Assembly (NCBI GenBank): GCA_026008535.1
Contig: BRKX01000010.1
Span: forward strand, 5,097,001-5,161,000
DNA length: 64,000 nt
From: Perilla frutescens
Lineage: Eukaryota; Streptophyta; Magnoliopsida; Lamiales; Lamiaceae
Reading direction: 5' to 3'
The notes under the pieces are model-generated. The model was not told the DNA's origin. It worked only from the letters and a program-made list of their open reading frames with translations, and did not search any database. Below are positions 20,374 to 32,468 of the stretch, piece by piece. Numbering within the stretch: the first letter of the stretch is position 1; every line of letters starts with the position of its first letter. Position numbers and translations under genes: made by a program.

Positions 20374-23300
20374 ATGGCCGGTGATTCGATTGAACCAACG
20401 CGTCGCAAGCACAACCGATCCTCCTCCATCGACGACGCGGAGGAGCGATCCAAACGCCGCAAGCATCGCCATCACCACCGACATCGCCATCACCACCGCC
20501 ACCGGAGCAGCAAAGATAAGGAAGAAACAACCGTGAGGGAAGAAGAGTTGGAAGGCGATAGAATTGATGATACTGCGGCTGAAGAAAGTAAATTGGAAAG
20601 TAATGCGGTGGAGGACGGTGGGGGTTCGTTGGGAGAAGTTACGGTGAAGCGTGAATCGGGTTTCGCCGGGGTAGATTATGAGATGGAAGAAGGTGAGATT
20701 TTGGAGGATGATGGTTCGGTTGATTTTGTTAATGAGGATTCTGGCAAGTCGAACAAGAATTTGCATTTGGATGCGGAGTTTGGTGAAATTAAGACGAATG
20801 GATGTGATGATTTTAACATGGTGTGTTCAGACCCCCTCGCTCTATCTTTACATGTTTTCTTTTCTCCATTCTGGTATTCATTGCATCGTGGGGTATAATG
20901 GGTTCTTTCAATGTCTACTGCATTTGCTGAGATATGTGCACACTCACTTTGTTATTTCAGCATGTTTTAATCAACTATCGCATGAACATGAATTTTTTGT
21001 GTGTCTTTATTGCAATGTTTTCTAAATTTTGTATATCACAATTTTTACATGCCAGAGCGTTCCCATTATCTTTATATATCTGCTGCATTGAGTTTCTGAT
21101 CAAATTTTTAGTTATAGAAAGATGTTCGTTTTGCAAATATTCTTGTTGCATTACTTGGACCCGACAAATTTTATGAAAAGGGAGTTTTGCACCCCATAAT
21201 TACATTTTGGTGTCAGGCAAAGTTTCCTTAGGCGTTTCCAGTTTCAAGAAGACTGAAATGATGGCTTTGAATTGATTGTAAGACTTGGTTACATGTAAAA
21301 AACTTCTATTGCAAGCGTTATTAGTTTTGTGTATGGTTTTGGTTTGTTGTGTAATGTTTCCTTCCTACTTTTTCCTTTACAGGGAGTTAATGACGACAGT
21401 CCTAAAAGAGTTGATGAAAAATTACAGAAATTGGGGAAGGACAGAGCTGATAGCAAAGAAAGTGGTGAGATAGATCAGGAGAGATTACCTAGTTCTGCGG
21501 GTCTTGCAAATGGGAACTATGGGCCTAAGTATCAGAAAGCGGGCTATACACATCTCTCTGGAGATGATAAGCAGACTGACAACTTTGTTGGTGAAGTTGA
21601 TCAAAGAAGTTTGAGGAAATCTTCATCTTCTGAGAAATTTCCCGGGGCACTATCCCACTCTCATGAAAATCACCTTAAAGAGAGTTCTTATAGCAATTTA
21701 TCGAAGTCACCTGAATGGTCTAGGGGAAGGTCCCGGTCCCGGTCCCGGTCCCGAAGTATTGTACAAGATGCTTCGGTGGAAGAACCTTATTATAGGGAAA
21801 GGAAACATGGGAGTGTATCTGATGATGAAAGAGCGGTTAGAGATGGCAAACAGTACAGACACAGCAGTAGAGACATACGGGAGAAAGAAAGGGAACATAG
21901 TTCTAGCGGCAGATATATGGAGAGAGTAGAAAGACATTATAGCAGGGAGACTCGGGACACATATAGGGAAGGCAGCAGGGAGAGGGATTCGGATAGAGAT
22001 AGACTTAGAGAGAAAGAACGGAAGGAGGAAGAGATGGGAAGGGAAAGAGAAAGAAACAAACTTCGAGACCGATATCGAGGGGAGAGGGAGCAAGAGATGC
22101 GGGAGAATGATAGAGACTGGGAAAGGGAGAGGGGAAGAGATAGGGGGAGGGGGAGCGGAAGGGACAGGGAAAGAGAGAGAGAGAGGGATCGCCTGAGAGA
22201 AGACAGGATCAGGGATAGGGAGAGAGATAGAGAAGGGGTTAGAGATGGCAGAAGGGCTAGAAGCAGAGATAATGAGATTGATCGATTAGGCAGACGCCAA
22301 AAATATGATAAGGATGAAGATGTTCATAGAGATAGGGTTACTGATTCCAGGTATAGAAGAAACTCTGAAGATTACCATAGAGAGAGTATGAGGAGAAGTG
22401 ATTTAGAAAATGAGGGCTCTAAATATAAACGAGGGGAGCAGAGCAATGATAACTTGGAAAGGTATATAATTTTCTTAATGAAATTAGTTGATTTGGGGAT
22501 TTTTTTTTTCATCTCCTAAAATTGTTCATTTTGTGTTTTGGGTGGTCACAGAGAAGATGACAGGCAAGAGGACTATCAAGAAAAGATTGCCGTGCAACTT
22601 GCTGAGCAGGAAGAGGATGATCTTGAGAGAATTAAGGAGGAAAGTAGGAGGCGCAGACAAGCTATCCTTGAAAAGTACAAAAACCAATCACGAAAATCTG
22701 AAACCCATTTACAAGGTATGTGTAAGATGTTACCCCTTACCCTTGTTATTTGCTAATGTTTGCCATTGTATTGTTGTATGGCATTTCAGAAATATTTAAT
22801 AATCTGATGCGTATGAATTCAAGATGAAATGTTGTGCAATAGAGTACTGTGCTAGTCTATGCCGAGTTATCTACAAATTATCTTAAAGCTCTCTTCTCTT
22901 CATTTGTTGGAATTAAACTTCTTACTCTCCATCTTTCTGATGGATTGGCTTATGGCGAGGCATATTCACTTCTCCTATATGGAATTATGGATTTTAATAT
23001 GCTATTGGTGTATGCCTGTATTGTTCTAGTCATGTTTTATGTTTGTCTTATTTTTGCATCTCCCGTGTCAGTAGTGGATGCAGTTGGAGAGTCTTCAGCA
23101 CAAGGTGCATCGGCTGAAGTTATATCGGAAAAATCTGACAATCAGGTGGAAGGGGCAGATGTCTATGTTCCTGAACCCTCCTTTGCTGTGGGGAAATCAC
23201 CTTCGCAAAATGGTCTTTCCACTATTGAGATTCCCACCGGAACTGGCGAACTAGGAGAGGGTACCCCCAAGGTATTTTGGTTGCCCTTGGTTCAAAACTT

Positions 23301-25733
23301 TTCTATGTTTACTCTCAGCAAGGATAAGTTTTACACTTGCCTTTTTGATAGAAAATGTCATCCAAGGGGTTTTATATTGTCTTAATGTCACTTTTTTGTT
23401 GGTTTTATCTGACCTTTGTAAAACTAATTTTGCATCTAGAAGATGCTAATTTTCTTTATTTAACTCTTGCAGAGTGAAAGATCTGATGATATGTTCCGTG
23501 ATGATATATTTGGAGAATCGCCTGCTGGAGTTCGTAAAATGGTTAGTCTTGGAATTTTTGTATTGCTATGAGCTTCCTAATTTTCTTTGAAGTTATGTTG
23601 AAAGCTCCTGCCTTCTATTTGTTGTGGGAATTTGTTAAAGGGGAGCTGCTGCTTACTTAAATTTGATGCCTCATCTCAGTGCTCTTTAAAATTACGATCC
23701 TACTCTTATAAGTCTTTTTCTTTGAATCAAACACTTCTTCAGGGTAAAGGAGATGATATAGCTGTGGAAAGGAGCGGACAGCATGACAATTGGGATGATG
23801 CAGAAGGTTACTATGGTATGTGCCTGACAATGAATATTCCTACTGCATTATGTGTATGCTTTATTTCTGGTGTATATGGAGTTGGTGTCTATCCATGTAC
23901 AGTATTTATATTGATACATGACATCTTTGTGGAGCTTTTGGCTTTGGTACGTGCCTATTACCTGGTAAAGATGGTCTTTTGTAACTTGAAACAATTCGTC
24001 GTGGGGAACAATGGGACTCTTGGTCTTGGGGGGGGGGGGGTGCTAGGGTTGGTAAAGCGACACTCATTATGTAATTGGTTACAGTATTGCCCAAAGCCCC
24101 TGGGGTGTTGTATGGAAATTTGTGTTCATCCATCTGTACTCCTTATGAAAGTGTACACCTTCAAGTTAATTCTTCCGTAATAATAGTCTTGTTATGTTTT
24201 TGATGACCAGGCTACCGTTTTGGAGAAGTACTTGATGGTCATTATGAGATAATAGCTGCCCATGGAAAGGGTGTATTTTCAACAGTTGTTCGAGCGAAGG
24301 ATCTAAAGGCCAAGTCTGGTGACCCTGAAGAAGTAGCAATCAAAATTATACGTAATAACGAAACAATGTGAGTACTATTGTTTTACTGGTTTTGAGCTTT
24401 AAATGGATGCTAAAGTCATTATTGCAAGCACTGTGGTACCCATCTTAATATGTTCTTGTTTTCTCTTCAAATGCAGGTACAAGGCAGGCATGGAAGAGTT
24501 GGTCATATTAAAGAAGTTAGTTGGTGCAGATCCTGAGAGCAAGCGCCATTGTGTTCGTTTTCTTTCTACCTTCAAGTACCGGAACCATCTATGCTTAGTT
24601 TTTGAATCACTTCATATGAATTTACGTGAAGTACTCAAGAAATTTGGTCGTAATATTGGTCTGAAGCTTACAGCTGTGAGGGCATATGCTAAGCAACTGT
24701 TCATTGCACTAAAACATCTGAAAAATTGTGGTGTTCTTCATTGTGATATCAAACCAGATAATATGCTGGTATGCAGACAACCCCCTCTTCTTTTTTCGTT
24801 TTTTTTTCTTTCTCACCATCTTCTATCTTTTCGCATATGGTTTTGATTTCCTTTGTTGATTAGCGTGCCTTTCTTTCTCTAGGTGAATGAAGCAAAAAAT
24901 GTATTGAAGCTTTGCGACTTTGGTAATGCAATGTTTGCCGGTAAAAATGAAATCACACCCTACCTTGTTAGCCGATTTTATCGTGCGCCTGAGATAAGTA
25001 AGTGTTACATCATTTGCAATGTAATATTGCTTTTGCTTTTTATCAATTGTTTGGTCATATAAATTGTTTATTTCTGTCTCTAGTTCTAGGTCTACCATAT
25101 GACCATCCTATGGATATATGGTCAGTCGGTTGCTGTTTGTTTGAGCTTTACACTGGGAAGGTCTTATTTCCTGGTGCTACTAACAATGACATGCTTCGTC
25201 TTCATATGGAATTGAAAGGTCCTTTCCCGAAAAAGATGCTTCGTAAGGTCAGTGTAAAGTTTGATGTTTGTCCTGTGGCAAGTTTAGTGCCCCTTAATTT
25301 TTTTATTTTTATTTTTGTATTGTCACTTGATGGTTGTGAGTCCTTGATACTATGTTGCAGGGAGGATTTACAGATCAGCACTTCGACCAGGATTTAAATT
25401 TTCTTGCGACTGATGAGGACCCTGTCTCAAAAAAGGTTGGTATGCTACTGATTAATTGCTTTGCATTCTTTATAGATGACACTCCACTTTCTTGTCTATT
25501 ATAATGAATCCGCACTTTTATTGAATTTCACTCTGTTTTTGCAGCCAATAAGGAGACTTATTGTGAACATTAAGCCAAAAGACTTTGGCACATTAATTTC
25601 GGGATCCCCTGGTGAGGATCCTAAAATGGTTGCTAATTTTAGAGATCTCATGGAAAAGATATTTGTCTTGGATCCAGATAAGAGGTTAAATGTATCGCAG
25701 GCCTTGAGCCATCCTTTCATCACGGGCAAGTGA
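20374..25733 (+). CDS. PRP4-type serine/threonine kinase (pre-mRNA splicing)
   Basis: Twelve exons (20374-20820, 21383-22461, 22552-22715, 23072-23271, 23473-23541, 23743-23815, 24211-24367, 24477-24768, 24883-24997, 25084-25247, 25361-25435, 25545-25733) all join in phase into 1007 residues. The N-terminal 670 residues are low complexity: a His-rich patch (HRHHHRHRHHHR), an acidic EMEEGEILEDDGS stretch, an RS run (RSRSRSRSRS) and long RE/RD arrays. The kinase domain spans about 689-1004: GKGVFSTV glycine loop, VAIK lysine 722, HCDIKPDN catalytic loop with D820, DFG at 839-841, and the activation segment ending YRAPEI. HCD instead of HRD and the GNAMFAGKNE segment are PRP4 signatures. The known family role is phosphorylation of PRP6/PRP31 and SR proteins in the tri-snRNP in the nucleus. 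An in-frame upstream ATG at 20296 exists; 20374 (ATTATGG) fits the family better. Confidence 0.95.
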
Positions 25734-28248
25734 ACCATGATGCTGATTTCTGACTACAGAACTGCTGTTGCATTAGATACTTATGCATTTGGTCTCGTCT
25801 CAATACTGAATTATCTAATTGGACATTTATCTGTCTTTGTCTTCTGTCTGGGAGCGAGAATTCAGGAGACAGTGCCTGGGGCATGGTTGAAGTTCTTAGA
25901 GATGATCTTGGGAAGGCAGTTAACGGGGAGTTCTTTCCATGGATTGTTTTCTGTTTCTATTGTAAGAAACTCACTGAAGGCGTTTCACTTTGTTTGTACT
26001 AATTCTTAATGATAACAATCAAGAAAGCTTTGAAAATCATTGTTTTTCAGTGATTTGAATTTTCTTTTACTCCGGATCTGGCATTAGCAGTTACATTGGA
26101 GGCATTAGATCTGTCAAGAAACCAATGCCTCTACCCATACATATGTATATATATGACGGGCTTTCTAAATGTTTTTCTTTTCGGGATTTTATCTGGAGAG
26201 TTGGTATATACTTTTCATGTGCATGTCCCGCTACCATATGCTTTTTACTTTTATAAATATAATCACAGGTGGTTTGGTGGTGGTTGTACTAGATTACTCT
26301 TTATTTTGTTCCTATACTCTGTAGTCCTTTTGGTTCTTGAGAGTCTAATATAATCTTTCATTCAGGAATCTTCTTATGCTATGAGGAAACCATTCAGTGG
26401 TTTAGATGATTAAAGGCACTCTGGAGAAGGTACCTTGGTTTGTTTTTTAGGAGTTTAAATGTGGAGCCTTTGAGAACTAACCCATTTGAATGTGAATTAC
26501 TTGAATGATTTTTATTATTTGCATTTATTTAGGTAGTCCACATTTAGGATATTTAGAGTTCATCACTGGTAAATTTGACTCCCTTGAGCTTCCTTTTATG
26601 TTCAAAATGTCTCAGAACCTTTAGATTTTTCTTACAAGAAAATCATATGCTTCTCCGTGATCTGTCTACCATCATCTGGAAGTTATGATAATGTTTGTTT
26701 CTATATCCTTGTTGGTCACCCGTGATTTACGGTTTAGCATATGTGCCTTGTATGGACATTGTGGATGTGCTTATTTGTTGCTTCTGCTTTAGAACTTTAA
26801 AATTGTATACCATGAGGTTGACATATATCTGATCCATGGTTTGGTTGTTCTGGAGGATTGTATGCCCCGGAGATGTTTGGATGCTGCTCTGGAGTATGAA
26901 ATATCCAGTAAGTTACCCAATTTTATTTTCTATTCTTTCTGTCTACCTTCTTCCTATTCATCATCATCAATATCATCTTTTTTTTTTTTTGGGGGGGGGG
27001 GGGTCCTGGGTACGTATTCACTCCTTGAGTGATTCCAAAACTTAATTATGACCTGCATTTGTTGTGTTTGTAGGGTTGAGCATCTCCCTTTTTTACTCCG
27101 GTAAGTACCCACTATGTTGCTTATTGTTTTTGAACTCCGATTTTTGCTGGGATGAAGTTTCTTCGCATTGTATATAACCTAAAGCCGCTTTTGGTACTTG
27201 ACTCCATTTTGCATGTGATTAACCCCTCCGAGCCCCCACCCCACCCTGATCAAAAATATGATTTGTACCTGCATTCTGTGAAGAGGAATGATACTAAGGT
27301 AGGTGTATAAATGTCAAATGGATTTGCCTGTATACTAGAATAAATGTTCTCGAAGCCTGGTCTCCATAATTCAGTTTTAAAAGAGGTGAGGCTGGGGTGC
27401 AGACATCAATTAACATCCGATATTGTAAGTAAATGTTATGAAACTGAAGCTCCATGTTACAAACTTGACCTGTAGGAATAACATGTTGTGTTCTCATGGT
27501 CTGATGTTATCTGCCTTGTCAATTTCCTCCTACACGGGTTCATTTTCATGCACAGAAACAAAGAGCCGTTCTGTTTAAATTTTTGGGTTAATGTTTCTGC
27601 AATTATTCAACTAATGCAAGTCAAGTCTCTCTTGTTATATAATGGTGGTTGAGGAATAATGGTATTCAGTTCGGCAGAGTTCTTGGGTACAATTTAAGTT
27701 ATGTTCATGTGGATTGCTAGTAGTTTTATTGGTTTCCAGTTGTTATTTACTTGTGTGATTGGTGATCTGATCTTCATTCTGAAGTGAATCCAAGACTGAA
27801 TCCGTGTACGGTAATTGGATGCTTGGAATGTTGGGATTTGATGGTTCGTTGGTTTAGACTGTGCTAACACTCCGTTAGGTTCATGTTTTCGTGGTAAATC
27901 GGTACTACTTGAATACTGAAAATGTAAGGGAAAGTTGATTTTGCTAAAAGTTGTTGATGGTGCTACGAGAGAATACATAAACTTGGTTTGAAATATTATT
28001 TTTAGTTTTGTATGTTTAAGGCTTGTTTGTTTTTTCATCTTAAAAGCACCCCTTTCTTGTTCACTGTGCAAAAAAACACAGGTTTTCAATCACAATGAAA
28101 ATGCTTCCGGTCGTTTTTCACAAAATATCAATCCGTCCTATTTTCTCAATTTTCAATATTGATGTTTCATTGTCGGCATCCATCTTCACTATTAAAATCA
28201 TGCTGTTGGTACTATAATTTTCAAGACTTTAAAATATTATGTATTTAT
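25734..28248. other. Downstream region of the PRP4 kinase gene
   Basis: There are 2.5 kb without recognisable transposon ends. The first 1.3 kb has the T-rich, moderately GC texture of transcribed intron or 3' untranslated sequence. Possible splice pairs occur (a donor ATATCCAG|TAAG near 26910 and an acceptor TTTGTAG near 27070), so a spliced 3' extension or a non-coding transcript is possible. Homopolymer runs include T12G14 at about 26976-27003. No credible protein frame was found on either strand. Confidence 0.45.
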
Positions 28249-28256
28249 ATTACATA

Positions 28257-29527
28257 CAGGGCCGGCTTGAGATTTTAAAGGTCCGGTGCTAACAGTAAAA
28301 ATGGTGTCCCTAATTAATTAAAATTAAATTTAAAAATACATATTAAATGAGAAAAATAACTATTTGATATTTACATTTTGAGTACCTTTTCAGAGATGAT
28401 GCACTTTTTCAAAATAAACAAAATCGTATCAATATTTTCATTTTTTTTTGTAAATATACTATTTAATCAATTTTACGGGCCGAAAATCATATGTAATTGA
28501 TTTTAATTTAATATTCGATTGGATGAATTTTTTCTACGTGACTAGGGAAATACGAATATTAAAAGTAAAATCAATTACATGCGATTTCATGGCTGTAAAA
28601 TTGGTTAAATATTATATTTGAATTTATTTATTTATGAAAACGTAAGTATTATTTTTGTTAATTTTGAAAAAGTGGATCATGACTTTTGAAAGATTATCCA
28701 AAATATAGGTATCAACGTGTAATTTACACTTTAAAATGCGTCTAATAATATTTGTTTGCTATGTTCAAATCATAAAAGGTTACATTCTTGAAAATTTTAA
28801 AATTATGTGACTCAGCGCTCATTGATATTTGAACAAATTTGGAACAAAAGAAAAATATTTTAAATAATATCATGTACAAAACGCAAACTACAAAATATTA
28901 TTTAAAGATACTTCTCCTATCATTTTTTGAAGCAAACTCATTTATAAATTTTTCAAATCAATTTCTTCTAGCAACTCTTGTTCATTGAATATCAAAGCAA
29001 ACCTATTTAATTTTTCTTGTGACATGGTCGATTGCAAGTAAGATTTTAATAAATAAATAAATAGCAACTTTGCAGATGCAACTGTAATAGATATGGTCAA
29101 TAAAATTCTATAAATAATGTATGTATTGGGATGACTATTCAACCTTTTCAAATAAACCAATATATCTAAAATTTTATGTTCTTTTGGTAAAAGATACCGC
29201 ACCGTTTTTAATTCTTGAAACAACTCTTGACCATCGAAATCACTAATTAAGCTCTACATGCTTTAGAATATTTTCAAGATTTTCACAGATATTGATTAGG
29301 TTAGACCTAGTATTATATATAAAATATTGGGTTAAATATTGAGCTAGTTTTTCCTGTTATTTTTTAAAAGGCCTGAATTAATTTTTATAAACTAAAAGGC
29401 TATTTTTTTTTTATAAACTAACATATGTTAATATAATTACTAGTACTAAAAATTTATAAAAATAATGCCCTTAAATTTTTAAGACCCCTGTGCGGCGCAC
29501 TTCTTGCACACCCTCAGGGCGCCACTG
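28257..29527. mobile_element. hAT transposon, internally deleted, 1.27 kb
   Basis: Perfect 8-bp target duplications ATTACATA flank it at 28249-28256 and 29528-29535. The termini CAGGGCCGGC and, from the right, CAGTGGCGCC match at seven of ten bases. It retains the end of a hAT transposase on the minus strand (28942-29223). A palindromic MITE-like block lies at about 28400-28735. The 5' part of the transposase is gone, so it could only move in trans. Confidence 0.9.
28942..29223 (-). pseudogene. hAT transposase C-terminal fragment (dimerisation domain)
   Basis: The frame of about 93 residues contains a degenerate version of the hAT C-terminal dimerisation motif. It reads YIIYRILLTISITVASAKLL, then LLKSYLQSTMSQEKLNRFAL and NEQELLEEIDLKNL. 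In intact plant relatives the ASAE-R-FS/LKL-K core and SQERL block are the most conserved part. Here AERSFSKLK is degraded to AKLLFIYLLK. There is no catalytic RNase-H-like region upstream. It lies inside the hAT element with matching termini. Confidence 0.85.
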
Positions 29528-29739
29528 ATTACATATCTAATACTAGTTCCATCATAAATGTAAAGCATGTTAGAGTTATCCTTTTATTTCGATTTGCTCT
29601 TTTCAATAAAAAAAAAGCTGAAGAAAGACGCCTCGCAATACAATACGAATAAGAGACGAAAATTTTTAGGATACGTGCACTATGTTTCTACTTAGAGTTT
29701 AAAGTTAATTGCAATTTTTTTATACCCACTTCTTTTGCT

Positions 29740-30075
29740 CTTTAAAAGATAATCCACCATTTCAAAATTGACATAACAATATCTATTTTTTCAATTTTTT
29801 TTATAAATCTAACATATGATCAACTTTTTATGGTCAAATCATATTTAATTGATTGTATTTTAAAATTTAAATTTCTCTATTTGTGTAAAAAAACTATTCA
29901 ATCAAGAAATTTTAAAATATAATAAAAAATGTAGGATTTTTGGGTCTGGAAAATTGATTAAAATATTAGTTTTATAAATTTTTTAAAAAACCGAAAATTA
30001 TTTTATTAATTTTGAAAAAAATGAATTAGTTTTGAAAAAAAACTTAAAATGTAGGTATCGATGTTTAAGTGCATA
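29740..30075. repeat. Second palindromic dispersed repeat
   Basis: It shares TTTTATAAATCTAACATATG and TAATTGATTGTATTTTAAAA with the block at 19700-20090. It folds into an imperfect palindrome centred near 29905. It sits 210 bp beyond the hAT element and 340 bp past the HOP2 stop codon. Confidence 0.5.
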
Positions 30076-30409
30076 GAGAAAAGACAAAAGTTAAGCAAGG
30101 AGATTTTTTGTGTTTGAATTTTTTTCTTTGGGAGAGAAGTTAACATTTCAATACGCGAAAATTCAAAATCAGTAAATTTAAAATTTTGCTCCGAATCGAA
30201 ATCATTGTATTTCAGTAGAGAGTCCCAAGCATTATATGAAGTTGTACAAAAGGGGAATCGAAACGGTAGAAAATTGTGTACATATACATTAAAAGAAGCC
30301 ACAAACTGAGTCCTTGGGCTATACAACGTGAAAAAAAATCTCTGCAAATCTTCCACGATTGATCCTTCTGCATTTGCAACCAAGAATTGCACCACAATCC
30401 TGAGCATCC

Positions 30410-32107
30410 TCAGCGTCTGGCTCGCTTCGTTGCACCCTGCACTAGGCCATCGAACGACTGCAAGCTGATACCGGCATCCTCGTCGTATTCCAGCCCAAGC
30501 TCCTCCTTTTCAAGCAAGAACAATCGTTGTGAAACAAGCCTACGCCCAACTGGAAAGGAAACCTAAAGGAATCAAGCTAACAAAATACCTTAAATTCTTT
30601 AGGGTTTTTGGGGGAGTTCTCTGTAATTGCATCCCACACATCCTTGAACATTCTCTTGCGTTTTCTCCAGTGATTTATCATATCCATATACAGCTTTTCC
30701 ACAGCCTGCCGTTGCTCTGGACTCACCAGAGTAACCCCTTGCCTCAGCTTGATCAACTTCTCCTCCATCTGCTTAGCCTGCATATTTCCCAGATTTCATA
30801 AGCAATACGCACGTGTGATGCATCTGCTGCTTGAATGCATCTGACTTACCTCATTTGATAACTGGATTTGCCTGGCCTGTATATCCTCTAATGTCAAATT
30901 TGATTGCAATGCCTTGATCCCTGCAGTTATTTCGAAGGGCAGAACAGATTAGACTGTGAAGAATATCACATTTTCAATGTGTCAATCCATGGAGCAATGT
31001 AAAACTAATTCCATATCTAAATGATCCTCTACTCTACAAGAGATGGAGATATCTGCATCAACATGTTGATTCCACTTCATCTGCTACAAGATTATACGGT
31101 GCAAAACATTTTGTCGAGCATAACAATATACAGGAGCTTCTTAAGGCATAGGACATAGCAGTCTGGTATACACGATTCACAAACTACATGTTGAGGACTG
31201 CAGTAAAATACCCCAGTTCAAAAACAAAACAGAATTGCTTCTGGAAAAAACAGAACAATCGAAAGAGAAAACATGTATACCTGCTTCAACCTCAGTGATA
31301 GCTTTCTTTTTCTCAGCAAGCTGTTCTTGGAGTTTCGAGTTTTGTTCCTTCATCTGATTGAGCTCTTCGCTGTTTGGGATCTCGAACTGGTCTTGCCTAG
31401 CCATGTATATTTTCTGCTTGCCATACTCTTTGAATGATATTTTCCCACTGTCAGCAAGGCTATCCAATGCCTTCTGCACTGCAGCCTTTTTGAGATTAAA
31501 CTTCTGCAACGAATCGGCAGCATTTTGCGAATTCAAAGGCCTATTTTGCTGCACAGGAGACAGAATTCCATGATAGTTCAACTTCCATGATCAGACAAGA
31601 ACTCGATCTCTGGTAACAAATTCACTACATTTTAGGAATTCTAAGAAAATAGACCAAAAAAAATGAAGAAAATGCCGAGAAATTTACATGTTTCCGGGGA
31701 AACAACTAGCTCATTCGAATTTAAGGCACAAAACATTTCAATTTTTCAAACTTGTATTTAATCAGAAATTTCTCTGCACAAAATCACTGTAAACAAGCAC
31801 GCAGAAATTCTAGAGCTAACCAATCAGCCCAGAAATCAATAGCGCTAAATCAACCATTAAACTTGCTCCAAACCTAGCAGAAGAAGCAATCTAGATATAA
31901 CTAAACACTAAAACACGATAAAATCACAGCAAAAAACGAAATCGCTGGAGAAAATACAGAGACGGTGGAGGAAACTCACCTCATTCACGAAATTGAGGAC
32001 GATTCCTGGAAATGACGGAAGTGAAAAAATTATTGCAGATATAGATAGAAATTGAATATAACTGTATGTATATGGTTACCTTCAGCGCTATCTGCTTTGG
32101 GAGCCAT
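30410..32107 (-). CDS. HOP2 homologous-pairing protein (meiotic recombination)
   Basis: Six exons on the minus strand (32107-32080, 32005-31980, 31548-31281, 30920-30850, 30777-30589, 30505-30410) join in phase to give 225 residues, the usual plant HOP2 length. The N-terminal winged helix is about residues 8-70 (EGIVLNFVNEQNRPLNSQNA, then FNLKKAAVQKALDSLADSGK). A coiled coil follows from about 85 to 145 (LNQMKEQNSKLQEQLAEKKK). The C-terminal part has HWRKRKRMFKDVWDAITENS and ends in a basic GATKRARR. HOP2 works with MND1 to help DMC1/RAD51 strand invasion during meiosis in the nucleus. The last acceptor is GAAAAG, weaker than the others, but it is required for the conserved EELGLEYDED tail. 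It is divergent from the gene at 32469. Confidence 0.95.
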
Positions 32108-32468
32108 CGATCTCAGAGCTCGAAGCGCGGGAAAATCTTCTCCGCGGAGTAAAAAGCTTGCTGCACACACCGGGAAATTGAAATTTATTTTAAACCTGCG
32201 CCTCTAGTCCTAAACGACGACGTATTAGTAACCATAGACACGGGTTGATTTAGCTCAACAGAGGATATAGCGATTTACGTTGAAACCGGACGAATTGGAC
32301 GTAAAGTAACTGGAGACAAATAAACAAACGGGTTCAATGACTAATAGTGTGCCACGTTGGCATTAGTCACTCACAGTCTCTCACCATCTTTATTCGTGAC
32401 TCGATAACTGCCGACGGCGGAAAAGAATTCAAAACCACCGCCGCCGCCGGCGGAGTGAAACTACGGAG
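32108..32468. promoter_or_regulatory. Shared divergent promoter region, 361 bp
   Basis: The start codons of HOP2 (-) and the chloroplast membrane protein (+) lie head to head with only 361 bp between them. Both leaders and core promoters must fit here. The sequence includes ACGACGACGTATTAGT around 32215 and GTGCCACGTTGGCA around 32348, an ACGT-core box. No clear TATA box is seen on either side. Whether the pair is co-regulated cannot be judged from sequence. Confidence 0.6.

Noticed and set aside
21707..22093. Long minus-strand frame opposite the PRP4 RS/RE-rich exon
   Set aside because: It is a mirror of the low-complexity AGA/GAG codons on the plus strand. It has no splice context and no family.
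26976..27003. T12G14 run as a biological signal
   Set aside because: Homopolymer junctions like this (also G runs near 24029 and a C run near 61353) are slippage-prone, and their exact length may be a sequencing or assembly matter.
27694..28089. A 131-residue minus-strand frame downstream of PRP4
   Set aside because: It has no domain, codon use is not gene-like, and it lies in a probable transcribed 3' region of the plus strand.
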